A stretch of DNA of 64,000 nucleotides, from NCBI GenBank assembly GCA_900114405.1, contig FOSY01000001.1, positions 62,001 to 126,000 of the forward strand. The letters run 5' to 3'. Source of the DNA: Lachnospiraceae bacterium KH1T2 (lineage in GTDB: Bacteria > Bacillota > Clostridia > Lachnospirales > Lachnospiraceae). A model generated the notes under the pieces. It did no database searches, was not told the DNA's origin, and saw nothing but the letters and a program-made list of their open reading frames with translations. Shown in pieces: positions 19,716 to 29,100 of the stretch. Every line of letters begins with the position of its first letter. Within the stretch, counting starts at the first letter, position 1. A program made the position numbers and the translations under genes.

Positions 19716-20540
19716 TTAGATTTCCCTGAGTGTTCTGATAGCCATATCTGCTATTATCACTTCACTATTTTCGATAAGGAATTGTCTTGCTGCAGGTCTT
19801 AATGTTACGACCTCGCCAAATTCACATGCTATGTTCATAAGACTTTCGTACATATTGTCCGGAAGGACACTATGCAGAACAAACATGTAATAAGCTTCAT
19901 CCTGAACGAACTTATATAGCCTGCTGACTATCTTTCTCTTTACTGTGCATGTCCTAGCATAACTAATGCAATCATCAAGTGTTTCAAATCTGATGACAAA
20001 GGATTTATTAACTCTCTCCTTTATCTGAGAAATTATATCCTTGTTTTCTTCATCTTCCTCTTGTTCATCAAGTTCTGTCCTTAGCCTGCGTATCTCACTC
20101 AGAGCTTCTGTAGAACCGCCTCCGTCAAGCTTAAGCTGTTCCTCCATCATGTCAAGGAGTTCTCTCTTCATAGCTATCGGAAGCTCCGGCATTTTGTCCT
20201 TTTGATTCTGAACTACTTCATTGATCCTGTTTTTAAGCTGTGCAGCTTTCTCAGGATCTCCACCAGTTACGTGCTTGAGCGCATCCTCAAGGTCAGCTTC
20301 ATGAAATACTATCGAAATACTTCTGTCTTCTAATACGCTGATCTGCGCAGATGCCATACGAATTCCGTCTTCTCTGATAATCCCCAGCTTTAAGGCTGCC
20401 TGATCCATGATCTGTCTAAAGAAGCGCTTTGTCGCTTCAGTTTTGGCCATGATGTCATCCAGATTAAGACCATTATCGAAAAGCTCCTGTTCAGTAAGGA
20501 CACATCTGATGTCTGTTTTGTTAAGTTTAGTAAATTTCAT
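19716..20540 (-). CDS. mecA: Adaptor protein MecA
   Basis: 274 residues from ATG 20540 (MKFTKLNKTDIRCVLTEQEL), which has GAGGAAG upstream. N-terminal substrate-binding domain (DIRCVLTEQELFDNGLNLDDI ... RFFRQIMDQA), an acidic linker (EQEEDEENKD), and the C-terminal ClpC-binding domain (SFVIRFETLDDCISYAR ... RLYKFVQDEAYYMFV). MecA recruits substrates to ClpC and drives assembly of its hexamer; clpC is at the left edge of the window. It is 10 bases upstream of the B12-activation gene on the same strand, though a functional link is not obvious. Confidence 0.9.
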   Translation of the reverse strand: MKFTKLNKTDIRCVLTEQELFDNGLNLDDIMAKTEATKRFFRQIMDQAALKLGIIREDGIRMASAQISVLEDRSISIVFHEADLEDALKHVTGGDPEKAAQLKNRINEVVQNQKDKMPELPIAMKRELLDMMEEQLKLDGGGSTEALSEIRRLRTELDEQEEDEENKDIISQIKERVNKSFVIRFETLDDCISYARTCTVKRKIVSRLYKFVQDEAYYMFVLHSVLPDNMYESLMNIACEFGEVVTLRPAARQFLIENSEVIIADMAIRTLREI

Positions 20541-20716
20541 CGGCAGCTTCCTCTCCGTAAATAAAACTACAATTACGGTTACATACAACCTTTATAAGCC
20601 GCATAAAATGCTGTACTTCGTTGATTTAAGTATACCATAGTGAATTATGATAAAACAACGCTTTGAATGTTCTATGTTCAATCCATGAGAGGTTTTTGAT
20701 GAAACTTTCCTTAATT

Positions 20717-20968
20717 TTAATTTTTTCTACACTTATTCTTTAGAATAGTCATCATAATATCATAATTCTCTGGCTTGTGAGGCCAGACACAATCTATACA
20801 ATTTTTTATTCTGTACCCATCTCTCTCGATCCATGTATGATTTCCAGGACAATTATCCAAAAAATACAATGGGCAGTAGCAAAAAAGACAGTTAAAATCC
20901 CCCTCCAGTTTATGACAGGGAAAATATTTGCACCCTGTATTTTCAAAAAACCTACTCGAATTTTCCAA
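20717..20968 (-). CDS. Cysteine-rich small domain protein of cobalamin cluster
   Basis: 83 residues, matching the Cys_rich_small family often found beside cobalamin genes: NTGCKYFPCHK, FNCLFCYCPLYFL, NCPGNHTW, IKNCIDCVWPH. I set the start at TTG 20968 because GGAGG sits exactly 7 bases upstream; an ATG at 21007 lacks any ribosome site. The start lies within the cbiA end (17-base overlap). Nine or so Cys suggest metal or Fe-S binding. It is the last gene of the cobalamin operon. Role in B12 synthesis is suggested only by gene neighbourhood in the family. Confidence 0.8.
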   Translation of the reverse strand: MENSSRFFENTGCKYFPCHKLEGDFNCLFCYCPLYFLDNCPGNHTWIERDGYRIKNCIDCVWPHKPENYDIMMTILKNKCRKN

Positions 20969-22325
20969 CTTCAAACCTCCGGCATTTACGGATAAAGTTC
21001 TCCGCATAGGAAGGGCATGATGAATAGTACAGATGCGGCCATCCCCACCAATGAAAATCATCCACGTATGCGCAATCCCATGTCTTCGCTCTTATCGGCT
21101 TATATGCCACACAGCTTGATCCATTTTCAGTCCCATTATAATAATGGAATTCATGACCGCGGATCGCTCTTCCATTTCCAAGAAACGAATCTTCTTTTTC
21201 CGAAATGCTCATATATCCAAATCGAACCAAATGCCCTGTATTAAAAAACTTAGAGCTTACTGCACCAACCATTGGGTATTCTGTACCGTCTTCCGCTTCT
21301 ATAGAAGTTCCAAGATACATGAAGCCTCCGCACTCTGCTATACTTGGCATGTTCTGCGCAAGTGCAGCTCTTATCGACTCAATCATGCTGGTGTTTGCTG
21401 AAAGCTGTTTAGCATACAGTTCAGGATAACCTCCATAAAAAATAAGTCCCTTGACCCCTGCCGGTATCTGCTTGTCATGTATAGGCGAGAACGGTACAAG
21501 TTTACAGCCGAAGTCTCTTAAAATATTCAGATTATCCTCATAGTAAAATCTAAATGCCTCGTCAGCCGCTATTCCGACCGGTACAAGATCTTTATTAGGC
21601 ACTCTGTGACGCAGTACTTCCCAATTAACATCTTCTGCTGACTGTGCTATCTCAAGTATTTTTTCAAAATTAATGTTTCTTGCCAGATTGCCAGCTGCCA
21701 TATTAAGTTTAAGATTGAGATCTTTTATCTCATCCGGCATGATAAGTCCCAGATGCCTTGTATCAAATTTAAGATTTTTATCGTAAGAATAATATCCGAT
21801 CACAGGTACCTTAAGCTCACTTTCAAGGTGACGCTTAACATATTCATAAGTTGCCGAGCTTATCCCATTCAAAAAGATTCCTTTGATAAGATTATCACGG
21901 TCATAGTCCATGAAGCCTCTTATCTCGGCAGCCAGAGAAGTGCCACCCATTCCATGTACATCACATACAAAGATTATCGGGCATCTGAGCGCTCTTGCCA
22001 CATCATAAGAAGACGCCTTTTCGCTTACTCCTCCAAGCCCATCATAAAGTCCCATTACGCCTTCGATTATAGAAATATCGACATTAGCGGCATTTTCCAT
22101 GAAAAGCTTTCTTGTTTTTTTCACATCTGTAAAAAATGTGTCGAGATTCTTTGACGGAACTCCCAAAACTCTCTTATGAAACATAGGATCGATATAATCA
22201 GGTCCACACTTGAACGCTGCTGTTTTAAGCTTGCTTCCGAGCATGAGCTTTATCAAAAGGCAAGTTAAAAGAGTTTTACCGGAATTACTTTTTGGTGCTG
22301 CGACCATTAATCTTGGATAATGCAT
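20952..22325 (-). CDS. cbiA: Cobyrinic acid a,c-diamide synthase
   Basis: 457 residues. ATP- and glutamine-dependent amidation of the a and c side chains of cobyrinate. N-terminal ATP-binding loop APKSNSGKTLLTCLL, DTFFTDV, IIEGVMGLYDGLGG, and a C-terminal class I glutamine amidotransferase domain with its nucleophile in AECGGFMYLG and His in IRGHEFHY. The start directly follows the cbiJET stop (no gap). Confidence 0.95.
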   Translation of the reverse strand: MHYPRLMVAAPKSNSGKTLLTCLLIKLMLGSKLKTAAFKCGPDYIDPMFHKRVLGVPSKNLDTFFTDVKKTRKLFMENAANVDISIIEGVMGLYDGLGGVSEKASSYDVARALRCPIIFVCDVHGMGGTSLAAEIRGFMDYDRDNLIKGIFLNGISSATYEYVKRHLESELKVPVIGYYSYDKNLKFDTRHLGLIMPDEIKDLNLKLNMAAGNLARNINFEKILEIAQSAEDVNWEVLRHRVPNKDLVPVGIAADEAFRFYYEDNLNILRDFGCKLVPFSPIHDKQIPAGVKGLIFYGGYPELYAKQLSANTSMIESIRAALAQNMPSIAECGGFMYLGTSIEAEDGTEYPMVGAVSSKFFNTGHLVRFGYMSISEKEDSFLGNGRAIRGHEFHYYNGTENGSSCVAYKPIRAKTWDCAYVDDFHWWGWPHLYYSSCPSYAENFIRKCRRFEVGKFE

Positions 22326-24311
22326 TTATTCTCCCCCCATTTCAAACGATACCACATAGACAGGATTTTCAGCCTTCATGAGGTGATATCTTCCCGCCTT
22401 TGATGCTGTTGATATCTGCGCTAAAACAACAGACTCATCTGTATGCTCTGTCGTTTCCAGCACTTCCTTGACCTCTGCGACAGTTTCAAGGCTGACCGCA
22501 TTTATGACAACTCTGATACGGCTCTTAAAAGCTTCAAGCAGCTTTAAGATTTCCTTCATATGTCCGGCACTTCCACCAATGAAAACATGCGTCGGTCTTT
22601 CAAGCCCCTCTAAGATTTCAGGAGCTTCCCCTTCTATTATTTCTACATTATCTACTCTTGCTTTAAGACAATTTTCACGTATCAGCTCAACTGCTTCTCT
22701 ATTACGCTCTACTGCCACTACTTTAATATTTCGGCTTAAAAGCGCACTTTCTACAGTTATTGAACCTGTACCTGCGCCAATATCCCATAAAACTGAATCA
22801 TTTTTTAACTTCAAAGCACATATTGAAAGCTCTCTGATCGACTTTTTTGTCATCGGTACATTTCCACGTACAAAAGCTTCATCACTTCTTCCGGGAGTTA
22901 TGATCTCAGTCAAAATCTTTTTGTTTAAAATAAAGCAGCATGCAATTCCTGATATATCAAGACCTGCACACTCCGAAATATCTGATCGGATGACCTTCTC
23001 GTCATCATAGCCAAGTCTTATACCAGTTATGATCTCAGAGTTGTATACGCCAGACAGCATCAGCTTTTCCGCAATTTCCTTTATGTCTGATGCATCATTT
23101 AAGAGCATAAACACTTTTTTATTTTCTTTAACAGCACCAACATAATCTGCTTCTCTTCCATGAATGCTGACAATTTTTGCGTCTTCCCATGAAATTCCGC
23201 TGGAAGCAGAGAGCATCTGTATACTCGATATTCCCGGAAAAACCTTGAATCCGATACCATTTTTTTCAAGAAGCTTTATAAGTCCGGCTGCACCACTGTA
23301 AAACCCTGTATCTCCTGAAAAGACCACTGCGATATTCGCCGAATCCATTTCTTTTTCCAATATGATATTTAATATTTTTTGTGCATCATATTCTGAATAT
23401 TTGGCACATTTAAGATCCAGTGCCTCTATAAGTCTCTTAGCACCGATCACTGTGTCCGCTCTATTTAATGCTTCAAGCGAATCTATTCCAAGTTTATCGG
23501 GATTTCCGCTTCCCATGCCTATCAATGCGATCTCTTTTTTTTCACTTAAGCCATATTTCTCTTTAAGTATTTTCTTAAGTTCTTTAAGCGAAACACCTTC
23601 TGAATGGTCAGGATCTGCAATTATGCAGCTTTGAATCCCCTCTTCTTCTGCTGCACTTATTTTCTCCGAAAATCCACCATTATCTCCTGTTTCTTTTGTA
23701 ACCAGACATTTTATATCAAACTCTCTTATAAGAGCTTTATTCATCTCTTTTGAAAAAACGCCCTGCATAGCGATTATATGCTCATTGCGCACTCCTGCCT
23801 CTTTCACTGCATCTATAGAAGCATTTATCGGAAGAACCCTCACATACAGTCTTTCTGTACCAAGGCGTTCTGTATATTCTCGTATAGTTTTACTTCCTGT
23901 CGTAAGTAAAATGTTTCCCTCAATGCCTTTAAGCGCCTTTGCACATTCATGCGCGTCAGAAAAATAAAGTGCATTCCTGTGATTTCCACTTCCCATACCT
24001 CGTTTGAGCCTTATGAGTTCTACACCACATTTCTTTGAGGCAGTCGAAATATTCTTCCTTAGTTCCTCTGCAAATGGATGAGCTGCATCAATCACAAGTC
24101 CAAAGTTCTTTGTCTTTATAAATTCTTCTATCTCTAAAGCGTCCTTACGTCCGACGACTATACGTATATTTTTAAGCTTCTCAAGCTCTTCTGCTCCGGC
24201 CTCTGATGCGACTGACACCGTGCATTCAGCTTCAGCTTCATTAAGAAATTCCGCTGCTTTTCTGCCTTCTGTTGTACCACCAAATACAAGCACCTTAACC
24301 GCTTGTTTCAA
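22326..24311 (-). CDS. Fused precorrin-6x reductase / precorrin-6Y methyltransferase (CbiJ-CbiE-CbiT)
   Basis: 661 residues joining three anaerobic-pathway enzymes. Residues 1-250 are CbiJ (VLVFGGTTEGRKAAEFL, VIDAAHPFAEELRKN), reducing the macrocycle. About 258-455 is CbiE (ALIGMGSGNPDKLG, FSGDTGFYSGA), the C5 methyltransferase. About 456-661 is CbiT (PGRSDEAFVRGNVPMTKKSIR, WDIGAGTGSITVE), methylating C15 and decarboxylating. CbiE-CbiT fusions (CobL) are common; adding CbiJ is less so. The start overlaps the end of cbiG by 4 bases. Confidence 0.93.
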   Translation of the reverse strand: MKQAVKVLVFGGTTEGRKAAEFLNEAEAECTVSVASEAGAEELEKLKNIRIVVGRKDALEIEEFIKTKNFGLVIDAAHPFAEELRKNISTASKKCGVELIRLKRGMGSGNHRNALYFSDAHECAKALKGIEGNILLTTGSKTIREYTERLGTERLYVRVLPINASIDAVKEAGVRNEHIIAMQGVFSKEMNKALIREFDIKCLVTKETGDNGGFSEKISAAEEEGIQSCIIADPDHSEGVSLKELKKILKEKYGLSEKKEIALIGMGSGNPDKLGIDSLEALNRADTVIGAKRLIEALDLKCAKYSEYDAQKILNIILEKEMDSANIAVVFSGDTGFYSGAAGLIKLLEKNGIGFKVFPGISSIQMLSASSGISWEDAKIVSIHGREADYVGAVKENKKVFMLLNDASDIKEIAEKLMLSGVYNSEIITGIRLGYDDEKVIRSDISECAGLDISGIACCFILNKKILTEIITPGRSDEAFVRGNVPMTKKSIRELSICALKLKNDSVLWDIGAGTGSITVESALLSRNIKVVAVERNREAVELIRENCLKARVDNVEIIEGEAPEILEGLERPTHVFIGGSAGHMKEILKLLEAFKSRIRVVINAVSLETVAEVKEVLETTEHTDESVVLAQISTASKAGRYHLMKAENPVYVVSFEMGGE

Positions 24312-25348
24312 AATCTCACACTCCAGTCTTTTAATGCCATTGCCGCAGTAACACCATTTTCAGCTATCTTTGGCACAAGTATTTTATATTTTTTACCGCA
24401 TGCAGCAGCCGCCGCACGTTCACACACATTCGCAACCCCAACAGTCTTCTTTACAAAGTCAGAAGCACTGAACTCTCCAGCAACATTTCCAAGCACTTCT
24501 GCAGGAAATGTCTGAAAGCTCAACTCCTCTTCCCTTACAAACTCTCTTAGCCCAGGCTCATGCTCTTTTACATCTATGGTCGCAGCTCCCAGCACAGCAG
24601 TTTTTTCAATATTTCCCTGCTCCACGACCTCATTAAACATCCTTCTTATATCATCTGATGATCTGCCCTTTTTACAGCCAATACCCACATATACAGCCTT
24701 CGGCACTAAATGCAAAAGGCAGTCAGCCGCATCAACCTTCTTCGGCGAGATTATCACATCAGCCTTTTTCTTGTTTGTGATTTTAACTTCCTTAGGAATT
24801 ATACCTCTTATTTTTCCGCCATCGACTTTTAACGTAATCTCACGCTCATTAAGCAGCTTTGCTGACACCTTCTTAACTCCATTTCGATCGAGCATGACAA
24901 GATTATTCTCAGCTGCAAAAACATCCACCGCAAAAAGATTATTGACATCCGTAGCTGTCGTTATGACAGGTGTAGCTCCTATCGCTTCCGCTATGGTAAC
25001 AGCGAGTTTTTTTGCACCACCTACATGTGCCGAAAGCAGCGGTATGCAAAACAATCCCGCTTCATCAACCACAACCACCGGAATATCGCTGAATTTATCC
25101 TTAACACATGGAGCTACAGCCCTGACAGCAATTCCGCACGCACCTATAAAGATCAGCGGCACATGCTCTTTGAATCTCCTTCCTGTCCAATCGCTCAATT
25201 TCTCTTCCACATATATAACATCTTCAGGAAGTTCATTTCTATCAATCTCCGAAAACTTTGTATAAACAGGGCTTTCCTCTCCCAACACCTGTTTTATCTT
25301 TATTGCAAGCAGCAGCCCTTTTCCTGTAAAACTGATAATATCCGCCAT
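24308..25348 (-). CDS. cbiG: Cobalt-precorrin-5A hydrolase
   Basis: 346 residues. Opens the ring-A lactone and releases C20 as acetaldehyde, a step specific to the anaerobic (cobalt-early) route. The N-terminal, central and C-terminal CbiG regions are visible: VPLIFIGACGIAVRAVAPC, LSAHVGGAKKLA, VGIGCKKGRSSDDI and a closing GVANVCERAAAAACG. The presence of CbiG fixes the cluster as the anaerobic pathway. Confidence 0.93.
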   Translation of the reverse strand: MADIISFTGKGLLLAIKIKQVLGEESPVYTKFSEIDRNELPEDVIYVEEKLSDWTGRRFKEHVPLIFIGACGIAVRAVAPCVKDKFSDIPVVVVDEAGLFCIPLLSAHVGGAKKLAVTIAEAIGATPVITTATDVNNLFAVDVFAAENNLVMLDRNGVKKVSAKLLNEREITLKVDGGKIRGIIPKEVKITNKKKADVIISPKKVDAADCLLHLVPKAVYVGIGCKKGRSSDDIRRMFNEVVEQGNIEKTAVLGAATIDVKEHEPGLREFVREEELSFQTFPAEVLGNVAGEFSASDFVKKTVGVANVCERAAAAACGKKYKILVPKIAENGVTAAMALKDWSVRF

Positions 25349-25397
25349 ATTCTCCTCATAAGCTCAGTTATAATTTCTCCAACTGTGTCAAAAATCG

Positions 25398-26027
25398 TTA
25401 TATAGTATACAAAAGTGCATTGACTATGGCAGCCGCAACATTACTTCCGCCTTTTCTGCCAATATTAACTATGGAATCTACATCATCATTTACTATTAAT
25501 TCTTTTGCAGCAACAACGTTTACAAAGCCTACCGGAACACCTATGACAAATGAAGGTTTATAGCTTCCTTCAAGCATCATATCATGCAGACTTACTAACG
25601 CCGTAGGGGCATTTCCTATAGCAAATATCACCGGTTTATTTAGCTTTTCTGCGGCTTTTCGCATGCTTATGTATGCTCTTGTAACTTTCTTTTCTGATGC
25701 CTCAGCTGCCACATCTGCATCTGCCATAAAGCAGTGAACCTCTCCGCCATATTTTGCCAAAGTCTTTTTACTTATACCTGAAAGAGCCATATTTGTATCT
25801 GTCACAATATCCGCTCCCTGCCTTATAAGTTCATGTGCCTTTGCCACAGCGCCTTCTGTAAACTTTAGAGTTCTCGCATATTCAAGATCCGCACTCGTAT
25901 GTATAGCACGCATTATCACAAGGCGATTCTCCTCATCAAGATGAATGCCGTTATTTTCCAACTCAGTATTTATTATTTCAAAGCTTCTTTTTTCTATATC
26001 TCCCGGAAGGACATATTCAAGTTCCAT
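25398..26027 (-). CDS. cbiC: Cobalt-precorrin-8 methylmutase
   Basis: 209 residues. Moves the C11 methyl group to C12 to give cobyrinate. Motifs: PGDIEKRSFEII at the start, VIMRAIHTSADLEYA with the catalytic His, TDTNMALSGI and VIGVPVGFVNVVAAKE, and the closing GRKGGSNVAAAIVNALL. It overlaps the upstream aminotransferase end by 11 bases. Confidence 0.95.
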   Translation of the reverse strand: MELEYVLPGDIEKRSFEIINTELENNGIHLDEENRLVIMRAIHTSADLEYARTLKFTEGAVAKAHELIRQGADIVTDTNMALSGISKKTLAKYGGEVHCFMADADVAAEASEKKVTRAYISMRKAAEKLNKPVIFAIGNAPTALVSLHDMMLEGSYKPSFVIGVPVGFVNVVAAKELIVNDDVDSIVNIGRKGGSNVAAAIVNALLYTI

Positions 26028-27036
26028 CTGCTATTACCTTTAATTCCTTGATCAATTCAACATTATCTTCATGCTTTCGCACTGCAATCCTGTACCACCC
26101 ATTTTCGAGACCATAGTAGTCACTGCAGTCCCTTATCAATATCTTTTTTTCTATAAGCTTAGTTTTAAGGTCTTTCCGACCATCAGCCCCAAAAAGTATA
26201 TAGTCTGCTGATGAAGGTATCACATCGAAGCTCATTCCAGCAATTTCTTCTGACAAGTATTTTCTCTCTGCTGCGATCACTTCTCTGCTCTCTTCCAGAA
26301 AGTTTTCCTCTTCCAATGCCGCAAGCCCAGCTTCTTCCGCAATGATTGAAACATTCCATTCTGATAAACATCCGCTTATCTTCTGTGCCATCATTGCATC
26401 ACCTGCCACAGCATAGCCGAGCCTGACACCCGGTATAGCAAAGCTCTTTGTAAATGACCTTACAACACATACATTTTCAGCTATTTTATAAATAAAACTG
26501 TCCTTATTCCTGTCCGTAAGTGACAAAAAACACTCATCTAAAATAAGCAGTTTACCTGTCTCAGCAATTCTTTTTATGATATCTATATCGGCAATATCTC
26601 CCGTTGGATTATTCGGAGATGCAAGCATTATACAGTCTACATCGTCTGTAATACTTTCAATGAAATCATCCTTAAGTCTGAAATCATCCTCTCTTCTTAG
26701 AAAATGCCTTTTAACTTCCGCTCCTACTGCAAGTGCTGCATACTCATAGCCACTGAAAGAAGGGACTGCAAGCAGAACCTTTTTAGGACAAAAAGCTCCA
26801 AGTGCCGCCATAAAGATTTCCGATGCACCATTTCCCACAAGCACGTTTTCTTTATCCACGCCATACTTTACGGCAATTGCATTTTTAAGCTTTTCATACC
26901 GTATATCAGGGTATCTTTCAACTTTCTCTACCGCTCTGACCATAGCTTCTTTGAGCTTTTGCGGGCATCCAAGCGGGTTAATGTTGACCGAAAAGTCATA
27001 TTTTATTTCGTTTCTATATATATCTCCACCATGCAT
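26017..27036 (-). CDS. cobD: Threonine-phosphate decarboxylase (CobD-type PLP enzyme)
   Basis: Makes (R)-1-amino-2-propanol phosphate for the B12 nucleotide loop. Start chosen at ATG 27036 (MHGGDIYRNEIKYDFSVNIN), forming a TGATG overlap with the cbiB stop and preceded by GGTGAT; the longer frame to 27075 adds an unlikely leader. 339 residues of class I aminotransferase fold with DFSVNINPLG, ASPNNPTGD, the PLP Lys in RSFTKSFAIPGVRLGY and the C-terminal IRDCSDYYGL, which is typical of CobD and HisC-like enzymes. Context decides CobD over histidinol-phosphate transaminase. Confidence 0.9.
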   Translation of the reverse strand: MHGGDIYRNEIKYDFSVNINPLGCPQKLKEAMVRAVEKVERYPDIRYEKLKNAIAVKYGVDKENVLVGNGASEIFMAALGAFCPKKVLLAVPSFSGYEYAALAVGAEVKRHFLRREDDFRLKDDFIESITDDVDCIMLASPNNPTGDIADIDIIKRIAETGKLLILDECFLSLTDRNKDSFIYKIAENVCVVRSFTKSFAIPGVRLGYAVAGDAMMAQKISGCLSEWNVSIIAEEAGLAALEEENFLEESREVIAAERKYLSEEIAGMSFDVIPSSADYILFGADGRKDLKTKLIEKKILIRDCSDYYGLENGWYRIAVRKHEDNVELIKELKVIADGT

Positions 27037-28010
27037 CAGATCACCATTATCACTACCAACATTCCTAATATGCAAAGCAATTCCGCTGATACCGATGCTG
27101 ATATCATGAGCCTGTTTGCTCTGGCAATATCTTCAGCCTCTATCGGTCTCAGATCATCGCCAATAGTTGGTTTTTTCACTATCTTTCCAAAGTATTTTGC
27201 ATCACCTGCAAGTCGTACTCCAAGTGCCCCTGCCATTACAGCCTCACCCTGTGCGGAATTCGGGCTTGCATGGTTTCTCCTGTCTCTCTTCCATATCCTG
27301 TATGCATTTTTCCATTCAAATGTTTCATCTGCGAACACGCTTGCAAAGATCATAAGAAGTGCTGTAACTCTTGCAGGCACAAAGTTCAGCACATCATCTG
27401 TTTTTGCTGCAGCTCTGCCAAAATACATATATTTATCATTCTTATAACCGATCATCGAGTCCATCGTATTTACAGCTTTATATATATATCCACCGACAGG
27501 TCCTGCTGCCGCCAGAAAGATCAGCGGCGCAATAACACCATCAGAAGCATTCTCCGCAACAGTTTCAACTGCAGCTTTCGTGATACCCTCAGCCCCAAGC
27601 GACTCCGTATCCCTTCCAACTATCATAGACACAGCTTCCCTCGCCTTAACGATATCTCCCTCAGTCAAAGCCTTCCAAACCTTCATACTCTCTTTTTTAA
27701 GACTTTTCATCGCAAGTGCAAACCATGTAAATCCTGCCTCAACCAAGATTCCCGCACCATCCGCGATATTATATGCACCATATAATATGAGTGCCACTAC
27801 TCCTGCTGTGACAGCTATGACTAATACTTCCAATATCACTCCCATCACAAACTCACGTCTCTCATTTCTTTTACGCGGATATAAAATTTTTTCAAATAAA
27901 CTTATAAGCTTTCCTATCAATATTATAGGGTGAAAAGGTATCCTTGGATCTCCAAAAAGCGCATCAAGAGCTGTGCCGAGAACAAATGCAATAAGATGAC
28001 AAACTATCAT
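27036..28010 (-). CDS. cbiB: Adenosylcobinamide-phosphate synthase
   Basis: 324-residue integral membrane protein that attaches the aminopropanol (phosphate) to cobyric acid. Motifs: LDALFGDPRIPFHPIILIGK, TVAENASDGVIAPL, AVNTMDSMIGYKN, and HASPNSAQGEAVMAGAL. The neighbouring cobD supplies its substrate and is translationally coupled. The start overlaps the compact CobU gene by 4 bases. Confidence 0.94.
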   Translation of the reverse strand: MIVCHLIAFVLGTALDALFGDPRIPFHPIILIGKLISLFEKILYPRKRNERREFVMGVILEVLVIAVTAGVVALILYGAYNIADGAGILVEAGFTWFALAMKSLKKESMKVWKALTEGDIVKAREAVSMIVGRDTESLGAEGITKAAVETVAENASDGVIAPLIFLAAAGPVGGYIYKAVNTMDSMIGYKNDKYMYFGRAAAKTDDVLNFVPARVTALLMIFASVFADETFEWKNAYRIWKRDRRNHASPNSAQGEAVMAGALGVRLAGDAKYFGKIVKKPTIGDDLRPIEAEDIARANRLMISASVSAELLCILGMLVVIMVI

Positions 28011-28333
28011 TTCAATGTCACAGCTATTCCCGCAAATATGCGTTCCACATGCTCTGCCTCTGCCGCTATCTTCACAAGGCTTCTTCCAAGTCTTTCTCTA
28101 TACTCACGTTCAAATTCATCCATAGGTATAACTCCGGAACTTACTTCATCTGAAATAACAACACATTCCGGTTCCTTTCTTAATATTTCCTCAAACTCTT
28201 TTTCCGGTTCTTCGCCTGCCGCCAGTTTTTCTCTAAAGCTTTGCGCATAATCATCCAAAATATATCTGTCCGGATATTTTTTTCTGGCATATTCACTCTT
28301 GCCCTGTGCAAAACCGCCTAAGATCAAGATCAT
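28007..28333 (-). CDS. Compact CobU-like P-loop protein (second CobU homologue)
   Basis: 108 residues from ATG 28333, which follows GAGGTGACT; the longer frame to 28402 lies inside cobS. Walker A is ILGGFAQGKSEYA at the N-terminus, and the last 50 residues (ISDEVSSGVIPMDEFEREYR ... AGIAVTLK) match the CobU C-terminus. The central 60 or so residues, including the guanylylated His of bifunctional CobU, are absent. A full CobU is encoded two genes upstream. It may do only the kinase step or be a regulator; that is inference. Confidence 0.75.
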   Translation of the reverse strand: MILILGGFAQGKSEYARKKYPDRYILDDYAQSFREKLAAGEEPEKEFEEILRKEPECVVISDEVSSGVIPMDEFEREYRERLGRSLVKIAAEAEHVERIFAGIAVTLK

Positions 28334-28335
28334 AG

Positions 28336-29100
28336 TCACCTCATCATGCAGAATACCGCAGCGACCACAGCTGTCAATAGTTCCGAAAGACTCGAAAACC
28401 ATCCACAGGTGTCTCCAGTGATTCCGCCAAATTCACGTTTTGTTTTTTTATAATAATACACCCAAAAAGCTCCATTGATTGCAACGACTGTAATCGCTTC
28501 AGCAGCACTGACCAATGACATCACAGCTGTATATATGATAAGCTCTGCCGCCAAGGACGCCCTGACTGCTGTCTTGTGACTGTTATCCGCAAATGTATAT
28601 AAAAGTCCATCTTTTTTCGCACTTTTGAACAAAACAACTGCAAGCCCGGAATATATTCTGGAAACAATAAATCCCGAAAAAATAAACAGCATATCTGTTT
28701 TACTTTTAGCCGCTGCCGTATATGCTCCCGCGAAAAAGAGAAAATATGTGATTATGCTTATAACGGAAAATGCCCCGATATGAGGATCTTTTAGAATTTC
28801 AAGTTTTCTTTCTCTCTCCATATGCGAACTCAGCGCATCCGAAGTATCCATGTAGCCATCAAGATGTATTCCACCTGATATTACGCATGAAATGGCAATT
28901 CCTACCAGCGCAATGACAATACCTTCTGCCCTGCCGGCCGCAAAGTGATACCAAAGAGCAGAAATTCCCATTATTACAGCTCCCACGAATGGAAAAAAGC
29001 TGATGGCATATTTCATATTTTCCTCTGTCCAATCAAATATCGGCACAGGTATTCTTGAGTACATTGCAAATGCAATGCAAAATGATTTTAATATATTCAT
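28336..29100 (-). CDS. cobS: Adenosylcobinamide-GDP ribazoletransferase (cobalamin synthase)
   Basis: 254 residues, multi-spanning membrane enzyme joining adenosylcobinamide-GDP with alpha-ribazole (phosphate). Family motif GGIHLDGYMDTSDALSSH (usual form GGLHLDGLADTADGL), followed by ERERKLEILKDPHIGAF. C-terminal GGITGDTCGW is also characteristic. Overlaps cobU by 4 bases. Confidence 0.94.
   Translation of the reverse strand: MNILKSFCIAFAMYSRIPVPIFDWTEENMKYAISFFPFVGAVIMGISALWYHFAAGRAEGIVIALVGIAISCVISGGIHLDGYMDTSDALSSHMERERKLEILKDPHIGAFSVISIITYFLFFAGAYTAAAKSKTDMLFIFSGFIVSRIYSGLAVVLFKSAKKDGLLYTFADNSHKTAVRASLAAELIIYTAVMSLVSAAEAITVVAINGAFWVYYYKKTKREFGGITGDTCGWFSSLSELLTAVVAAVFCMMR

Noticed and set aside
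27270-27785. 171-codon frame antisense to cbiB
   Set aside because: Cys/His/Ser-rich translation typical of a shadow frame opposite a real gene.
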